64,000 nucleotides of DNA from Cephalopachus bancanus (Eukaryota; Chordata; Mammalia; Primates; Tarsiidae), in the NCBI GenBank assembly GCA_027257055.1, contig JAPVLO010000890.1, positions 1-64,000 of the forward strand. Reading direction: 5' to 3'. A program made the position numbers and the translations under genes. Under the pieces are notes generated by a model. It worked only from the letters and a program-made list of their open reading frames with translations, searched no databases and was not told where the DNA came from. This document shows, piece after piece, positions 1 to 64,000 of this stretch. Every line of letters starts with the position of its first letter. The first letter of the stretch is position 1.

Positions 1-255
1 CCCCTGGGGAGTGCAGTGGCATGCTCATGGCCAACACAGCCTCGACCTGCTGGGTTCAGGTGATCCTTCTGCCTCAGCCTTCCAAGTAACTGGAATTACA
101 GGCATGCGCCTCCATACCTAGCTAATTTTTTTATTTATTGTAGAGATGAGGTCTTGCCAAGTTGCCCGGGCTGGTCTCTAACCCCTGGACTCAGACAGCC
201 CTCTAGCCTTAGCCGTCCAAAGTGGTGGGGTTACAGACATGAGCCATGCCCTGCC
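1..255 (-). mobile_element. Alu, cut by window start
   Basis: Antisense Alu lacking its tail end because the window begins inside it; ends in gagccatgccctgcc. Confidence 0.9.
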
Positions 256-270
256 TCTTCTGGAATTCTT

Positions 271-561
271 GTTTTTTTTTTTTAGTTAGAGTTTCACTCT
301 GTCGCCCAGACTGGAGTGCAGTGGCCGCTCCTGGCCACCGCAGCCTCGACCTGCTGGGCTCCGGCGATCCTTCTGCCTCAGCCTTCCAAGTAGCCAGAAT
401 TACAGGCATGCACTACCACGCCCGGCTGTTTTTTTTTTTTTTTAATTTAATAGAGATGGGGTCTTGCTGCCCAGGTGGTCTCGAACCCGGGGGCTCAGGC
501 AATCCACTCACCTCAGCCTCCCAAAGGCCTGGGATTACAGGCTGAGCCCCCGACCCTGGCT
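271..561 (-). mobile_element. Alu, young type
   Basis: Antisense full dimer with poly-T start; left arm lacks the ttgg segment (tcttgctgcccagg). Short flanking repeat tggaatt. Confidence 0.9.
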
Positions 562-849
562 TGGAATTTTTAAAGGGTTTCATTCTTAAACTTGGAAAGG
601 TTGTGTATTTTGATTTAATCAAAAAATCATTTAACACATTTGTAAGGAAATACTTTAACAGCTCTGAGGCCATTCCACAAAAAGATTTTAAAAAAAAAAG
701 GGGAAATTCTTTAATACATACCTTGAATACTTTCTATTGCTAATATTTCTGTGAGTTTAAGAAATTTTTAAAGCACATCATTTGTTTTAGCTATTTATTT
801 TAGCATTTTAGCTCTTTAGTACTACTGATTATAGGATAAGAATAATAAT

Positions 850-1138
850 TTTTTTTTTTTTTTTTTGATTGGAGTCTCACTCGGTCACTCAGACTGAAGT
901 GCATGGCCGCTTCTGGCCACCGCAGCCTCAACCTGCTGGGCCCCCGGGCGATTCTTCCGCCTCAGCCTTCCGAGTAGCTGAATTACAGGCGCGCGCTACC
1001 ATGCCCAGCTGATTTTTTGATTTACTATAGAGATGAGGTCTCGCTGCCCAGGCGGGTCTTGAACCCGCGGGCTCAGGCAATCCCCTCACCTCAGCCTCCC
1101 AAAGGCGCAGGATTACAGGCTGAGCCACCGAGCCTGGC
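850..1138 (-). mobile_element. Alu, young type
   Basis: Antisense full dimer flanked by 12-13 bp duplication agaataataatt. Confidence 0.93.
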
Positions 1139-1241
1139 TAAGAATAATAATTGTTATAGTAACTACTACTTATTGAATGTCTTTTCACCAGGTAGAATAC
1201 TAGACACTTTCTTGGTAGCCTTTTTAGACTCTGAACTCTTT

Positions 1242-1331
1242 ACTTTTTTTTTTTTTTTTTTTGGAGAAAGCAGGATTTATTGAGAGGACAGAGAAGTTCC
1301 CACAGTGGGAGACCTGAAGAGGTTGCCTCCT
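1242..1331 (-). mobile_element. R-region-like mini-retroelement, copy 1
   Basis: Read on the minus strand: about 70 nt ending tcaataaatcctgctttctc plus a poly(A) of about 20. Flanked by tgaactcttt (1232-1241) and tgagctcttt (1332-1341), so it is a discrete insertion. Two further copies lie at 21800 and 25162. The sequence resembles the R region (cap to poly(A) site) of a class I endogenous retroviral LTR. Non-coding. Confidence 0.7.
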
Positions 1332-1541
1332 TGAGCTCTTTTTTATAACAGTTTTCAAAACAACATTTATATTATCTTGAAATGAAGTTCAAAAGTAATA
1401 TAATCTATCTGCACCCACTTTAAAAAGTCAATATACTATTCTAAATGTGATATGAAGGAGAAATGAAAGTTATTTATAATAAATATGTATGTATTTACAA
1501 TATACAAGTGCTCAGTCACATCTTCATTAGAAGACATCATG

Positions 1542-1824
1542 AGCCGGGCTTGGTGGTTCAGCCTGTAATCCCGCGCCTTTGGGAGGCTGAGGTGAGTGGA
1601 TTGCCTGAACCCGCGGGTTCAGACCCGCCGGGGCAGCGAGACATCTCTACAAAAAATCAAAAAATCAGCCGGGCGTGGTAGGCATGCCTGTAATTCCAGC
1701 TACTTGGAAGGCTGAGGCGGAAGGATGCCGGAGCCCAGCAGGTCGAGGCTGTGGTGGCCGGGAGCGGCCACTGCACTCCAGTCTGGGCGACCGAGTGAGA
1801 CTCCAACTAAAAAAAAAAAAAAAA
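1542..1824 (+). mobile_element. Alu, young type
   Basis: Sense full dimer with a poly(A) tail; right arm contains aaaatcagccgggcgtgg. Confidence 0.9.
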
Positions 1825-2214
1825 GGTATAATGAGATAGTCTAGTATTTTCCTGTATGTAGCTTCACTATGAATGCAGCAGGTACAAATGAGATTGGTGA
1901 AAAGACAGGTCCATAGGCTGTGATGACCAAATACTATGGGTAGCACTTCCACTGGTGACGTGTTCTTCTGAAAACGTGACCAATTGCTGATGAAATTCTG
2001 AAACAAACTTGTTTGTTTTTGGTGATATGAAAGCTGCTCAAAGTATTTTATAATTTTTATAATATAAAATAGATACTGGATAGTTCTTTAATATGATCTG
2101 TACACCTGGACCTTGCCCACTAAATGGCAGTGATAACCCCCATCTTTGTAATGCCCGTAACCTTACAGATTTCTACATGCTGTTCCCTCGTCATTGAGAT
2201 TGCTGCTTTATATG

Positions 2215-2335
2215 CATCATACTTAAATTTAAAAATGAATCCTCTCAGCCACCTATGAGGCGTTAATATTTCCATTTTATAAAATGAGAAACTAAGACAC
2301 AAATTAATTTGTCCAGGGTCCCACAGGTTGTTGTG
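2215..2335 (-). repeat. MIR fragment
   Basis: The stretch ccattttataaaatgagaaac and the following gtcccacagg match the antisense MIR core and 3' half. Old and diverged. Confidence 0.55.
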
Positions 2336-2337
2336 GA

Positions 2338-2731
2338 GAGATGGGAGTTAGAGTAGGACAGAAAATAAGAGAAAGACAAGTTAACAGAATGATCAAATGA
2401 GGTGCTTTTTGTTTGTGGCAAATGCTATGAAGGAAATAAACAGGATAACAAGAAAGAGAGGGACTGTTGGGATGTGAGAAGGTGACAATCAGGCTGAAAT
2501 TGCAGGATGGGGAGACACCAGTCATGTTGAGAGCTGCAGAAGTGTTCCAGGTAGAAGGCACAGCAAGCACACAGCTCTGATGTGGAAAACAGTTTTGGCA
2601 TGCTCAAGGAACAGGAAGACGTCTGTGAGGCAGGTGTGTAGCCAGTGAGGGACAGAGGGGACAGGGTGAAGTTGGAAAGTGTGTAGGAGCCAAACACTGC
2701 AGAGCCCTCTAAGGAATGATGAGGACTAGAA
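2338..2731 (+). repeat. Ancient mammalian interspersed repeat, family not named
   Basis: G/A-rich text with phrases such as tgctatgaaggaaataaac and gtgttccaggtagaaggcac that recur genome-wide in mammals. Continues after the Alu at 2744 (2921-2960). A second member lies at 44.2-48.1 kb. I cannot name the family. Confidence 0.4.
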
Positions 2732-2743
2732 AGATATTGAGAG

Positions 2744-2908
2744 ATTTTTTTTTTTTTTTTTGAGTTGGAGTCTCACTCTTGTCACCCAGGCTGGAGTGCA
2801 GTGGCACGCTCCCGGCCATCACCGTCTTGACCTGCTGGGCTTAGGTGATTCTTTTGCCTCAACCTTCCAAGTAGTTGGAATTACAGATGCACGCCACCAC
2901 GCCTGGCT
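2744..2908 (-). mobile_element. Alu, right arm only (5'-truncated)
   Basis: Antisense right arm, flanked by a perfect 12-bp duplication agatattgagag at 2732-2743 and 2909-2920. Confidence 0.92.
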
Positions 2909-3310
2909 AGATATTGAGAGGTTTTAAACAGCGAAGCAAGTTTTCTTGGCAGCCACTTGATGATACTGTGTATTATTGCATACGGCCTATAAGTGCAAGT
3001 ATACCAACCTTGAGATGAAATTTAGCCTTCTGGAGAACTCCCTGCCCCCTCTCTGGCCATGTGTTGGTACACTCTAGTTATGAGAGTGCCAGCTGCTCTT
3101 GGGAGTCAGGATGGATCATGGCCTGAATGGGCTGTGAAGGGAGTTAGAGGTCAGTGGCATAGATTTCCGGAGTCGTTTCTTCATTCCTTTCTTTTTCAAC
3201 TCTGCAGTGCTTTGAAACACTTTAATATCTGGTGCTAAAAGGCTCTTTTACTTGAAGAACAAGTAAATTAGGAGTTAAATTCTTGTAACACCAAACTCTG
3301 TTCTTTCTTT

Positions 3311-3604
3311 CTTTCTTTTTTTTTTGAGTTGGAGTCTCACTCAGTCGCCCAGACTGGAGTGCAGTGGCCGCTCCCGGCCACCACAGCCTCGACCTGCCGG
3401 GCTCCAGCCATCTTTCTGCCTCAGCCTTCTGAGTAGCTGGAACTACAGGCGCGCACTACCACACCCGCTAATTTTTTGATTTATTGTAGAGATGAAGTCT
3501 GACCAAGTTGCCCAGACGGGTCACGAACCTGCGGGCTCAGGCAATCCACTCACCTCGGCCTCCCAAAGTGCGGGGATTACAGGTTGAGCCACTGAGCCCA
3601 GCCT
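3311..3604 (-). mobile_element. Alu
   Basis: Antisense full dimer; poly-T preceded by a (ttct)n stretch. Confidence 0.9.
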
Positions 3605-3611
3605 TTCTTTT

Positions 3612-4206
3612 TCCTTTTTTGAGTCAGATTCTCACTCTGTTGCCCAGGCTGGAGTGCTTCAGCATGCTCATTGCCACTGCAGCCTCAACCTGCTGGGCTC
3701 AGGAGATCCTTTTGCCTCAGCCTTCCAAGTAGCCAGAACTATAGGCATGCACCACCACGCCCAGCTAATTTTTTTTTTTTTTTTTTGAGTTGGAGACTCA
3801 CTCTGTTGTCCAGGCTGGAATGCAGTGGCACACTCACAGCCACCCCAGCATCAACCTGCTGGGCTTCTGCGGTCCTTCCACCTCAGCCTTCTAGGTAGCT
3901 GAAACTACAGGTGTACGCTACCACATCCGGCTAATTTTTTATTTATTGTAGAGATGAGGTCTTGCCAAGTTTCCCGGGCTGGTCTTGAACCCATGGGCTC
4001 AGGCAATTCATTCACCTCAGCCTCCCAAAATGCTGGGATTACAGGTTGAGTCACTGAGCCCGGCCAGTTTTTTTTTTGTTTTAATTGTAGAGATGAGGCC
4101 ACTCCATGTTGCCTAGGCTGGTGTTGAACTCCTGGGCTCAGCCAATCCTCCTGCTTTCACCTCCCAAAGTGCTGGGATTACAGGTGTGAGTCACTGTGCC
4201 TGGCCT
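3612..4206 (-). mobile_element. Old Alu split by a younger Alu
   Basis: Right arm 3612-3769 and left arm 4064-4206 belong to one diverged antisense copy; the younger one sits in its A-rich linker. Confidence 0.85.
3770..4063 (-). mobile_element. Alu nested in the Alu at 3612-4206
   Basis: Antisense full dimer inserted at the middle poly-A of the host element, same orientation. Confidence 0.88.
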
Positions 4207-4274
4207 AAGTATATTTGTATAACTTTATTTCATCTGGCTTACACATTTTACATTGTAAAATACATTTATTTATT

Positions 4275-4795
4275 TGTCACCCAGGCTAGAGTGCAGTGGC
4301 ACAATCATGGCTTGCCATAGCCTTCGTGCCCTGGGCTCAGGTGGTTCTTCCACCTCAGCCTCCCGAGTAACTGGGACTGTAGGCAGGCACCACCACACCT
4401 AGCTAATTAAATTTTAAAAAGTTGATATGGCCGGGCTCGGTGGCTCAGCCTGTAATCCCGCGCCTTTGGGAGGCTGAGGTGAGTGGATTGCCTGAACCCG
4501 CAGGTTCGAGACCCACCTGGGCAGCGAGACCTCATCTCTACAATAAATCAAAAAATCAGCCGGGCATGGTAGCGCATGCCTGTAATTCCAGCTACTTGGA
4601 AGGCTGAGGCGGAAGGATCGCCGGAGCCCAGCAGGTCGAGGCTGCGGTGGCCGGGAGTGGCCACTGCACTCCAGTCTGGGCGACAGAATGAGACTCCAAC
4701 TCAAAAAAAAAAAAAAAAGTTTAGATGGAGTCTTGTTATGTTGCCTAGACTAGTCTCGAACTCCTGGGCTCAATCAACCTTCTTGCCTTGAACCT
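4275..4795 (-). mobile_element. Old AluJ-like copy split by a sense Alu
   Basis: Right arm 4275-4410, then left arm 4719-4795, both diverged. The break is filled by the sense Alu at 4429. Confidence 0.75.
4429..4718 (+). mobile_element. Alu, young type, nested
   Basis: Sense full dimer ending in 16 A; sits head-to-head in an older antisense Alu only 180 bp before exon 1. Confidence 0.92.
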
Positions 4796-4900
4796 GACCA
4801 AAAAATACTTTTAAAAGGGCTCCCTTTTACTAGATGAATACATTTGTGAAATACTAAGTTAAAAAAATGCTTTTAACTAAGATAATTTATACTTCAATAG

Positions 4901-62567
<57,667 letters not shown>

Positions 62568-62980
62568 GATTTGTAGCCATTAAATTTTGAGACAATTTTG
62601 TTTGCACTAATGTATAATTATGCACTCAGAAAAGGCAAACTATTTTGTATTGTTATAAGCCTTCTTCAGACAGTAGTTTTACAATCATGCTATTCTTACA
62701 CTTGCTATTTTATACTTCAAATGGCCACATATTTTCAAGATATTTTTGTTATGCTCAGGAATCTCTTGTATATTTTACTATTTAAAAAGTGTTATTTTAA
62801 AATAGTATATGTCTCCAATTTATATCAAGAATAAGAAAATGTAAACAGGGGAGGCAGCTTGTTTCTAAACAAATAGTGTTATCCTTTTACAATTAACTTT
62901 GCACACTGATTTTATAAACTTGTTCTAAACTGTAAATATGGTTTTTTTTTTAAATAAAGCTTAACAGCTTCCATAATTAT
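62568..62980 (+). other. MPHOSPH9: MPHOSPH9 3' UTR
   Basis: AT-rich, Alu-free sequence after the stop codon, running to the AATAAA at 62953 plus a usual 10-25 nt. The end point is inferred from the signal position. An ATTAAA at 62579-62584 could give a very short alternative end. Confidence 0.75.
62953..62958 (+). terminator. MPHOSPH9: Canonical polyadenylation signal AATAAA
   Basis: AATAAA about 385 nt after the stop codon, preceded by a T run. It is followed by T/A-rich sequence and a later GT-containing stretch (gttgtgttgaggtt, 63029) that may be too far away to be the usual downstream element. Confidence 0.75.
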
Positions 62981-64000
62981 AGACTAATACATGCTGAATA
63001 CAAAAACAGAGCATACCTTGGATTTCAGTTGTGTTGAGGTTTTTAAGAAATAATGCAATTTCTATTTGAAACATATCTTAGAGTGAATATCCGAATAGTA
63101 ATAATGGACTATTGGAAAGCTCTGAGCACTACATGAATATAACTCATTTTGTTTTCCTTATACTTTGTAAGAAGAGAAAAAAATGAGAGGGATATTAATT
63201 CTCAAGTTTTGTCATTCTAAGAAAGTTATATAGTTGGAGAGCTGTAGCTCTCTGCCTGTCTACTTATTCTGTGACTTGTGTCCCACCCTGGACAATAAGT
63301 GAACAGATAAACCATTGATGAAATACAAGCACCACCCAGTGAAGGGCTAAGAGTAGCCCTGGTTTCCCTCGTGTACATGACTTCAGCTGTCAATCACAGT
63401 AGTCATCTGGATATTTTTTTACCCCCTCTACCCTTACCAAAAATATATAAATCCATAGTAGGTGCTGTGAGAACACCAGGTTTTAATCAGTGCAGTCTAC
63501 TCATTTATGGGCAGGGAATGTATGTGGATGGAGCCTGATACCTCCTGTTAGCCTCTGCAGAAGCTCCTGGCTCTCAGAAGCAGCCCTTGGGCAAGAGGCT
63601 ATGCTCTGCTCTGGGACCCCTAGCAAGTTTGTGTTGGGCCCGCTGGTTAAGTTCAGGCTGCTTAACTGCCCACTTTTTGGTGGCTCATCAAATCCAGTGC
63701 TCCACACATTCTAACTGGGTCAGTGTTGATAAATGCACTGACCCAGACTTTCTCAGTTGATTCCCACTGAACATGCTCAGGGTTTAAATTCTGGTCTGCT
63801 TTTGAATTTTTCCTCCTTAAGTAGCTCTGAGTAATATATGGTTATAATGAACCAAGCCATCTCTGTTGTTCTGAGCGAACAAGATCTCAAATGGTCTTTG
63901 GGCACCCTTCACCCGAGTTTCACCTGGCTGATCTCCAGACTGGGGGTCCAGAGCCCTGTTCCCTTCTTGGCAGGAAGAGGGGACCCATTTGACAGTGCCA
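62981..64000 (+). other. Intergenic sequence downstream of MPHOSPH9
   Basis: No Alu, no exon recognised. In human the next gene in this direction is PITPNM2 (from memory), but nothing of it is visible here. Contains a perfect hairpin at 63715-63746. Confidence 0.6.
63715..63746. repeat. Perfect 11-bp inverted repeat with 10-nt loop
   Basis: ctgggtcagtg at 63715-63725 and cactgacccag at 63736-63746. Confidence 0.9.

Noticed and set aside
63490..63714. Overlapping frames on both strands near 63.6 kb as a downstream gene
   Set aside because: Short, mutually overlapping, without splice sites or known motifs.

Overview
The window is nuclear DNA of a primate. About 100 Alu or Alu-derived segments cover well over half of it, together with older mammalian repeats (L1, L2, MIR, MLT1-type LTR, a Tigger-like DNA transposon). 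The abundant young Alus are not of human type. They carry shared diagnostic changes: a right-arm end reading gagttggagtctcac, a left-arm start reading ggctcagcctg, and gggttcgagaccc in the B box. They are also not the lemur or galago types I know. My best guess is a tarsier (Tarsius/Carlito); this is inference, not proof.

One protein-coding gene spans almost the whole window on the + strand: MPHOSPH9 (M-phase phosphoprotein 9), a centriolar regulator of cilium assembly. I can place 21 coding exons from 4901 to 62567, all with mutually consistent phases. They encode 1100 residues in one open frame, ending at the stop codon at 62565-62567. The first roughly 86 residues, the promoter and the 5' UTR lie upstream of base 1. 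The 3' UTR ends near an AATAAA at 62953. The last kilobase is downstream intergenic DNA with no gene that I can support.

Layout: 1-4900 is an intron (Alus, MIR, an old repeat). Exons 1-2 lie at 4.9-5.7 kb, exon 3 at 8.8 kb, exon 4 at 14.9 kb and exon 5 at 18.4 kb. Exons 6-8 at 23.2-25.0 kb encode the Ser-rich middle and the start of the coiled coil. Exons 9-13 (29.3, 33.5, 38.5, 39.8, 43.4 kb) continue the coiled coil. Exons 14-20 are packed into 50.1-56.4 kb and encode the SP/TP-rich phosphorylation region. Exon 21 at 62.5 kb is the C-terminus.

The most unusual content is in the mobile DNA. First, three copies of a roughly 70-nt unit resemble the R region of a class I endogenous retroviral LTR; each has a poly(A) tail and its own target-site duplication. 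Second, the young Alu lineage has internal promoter boxes that have moved toward tRNA-like A and B boxes, with a perfect T-arm-like hairpin. Third, there are several repeated same-site Alu insertions, a three-deep Alu nest and an Alu trimer mobilised as one unit. For the gene itself, three splicing features stand out: a probable poison exon at 10936-10963, a GC-type donor after exon 15 backed by a stop codon, and a tandem acceptor at exon 16.
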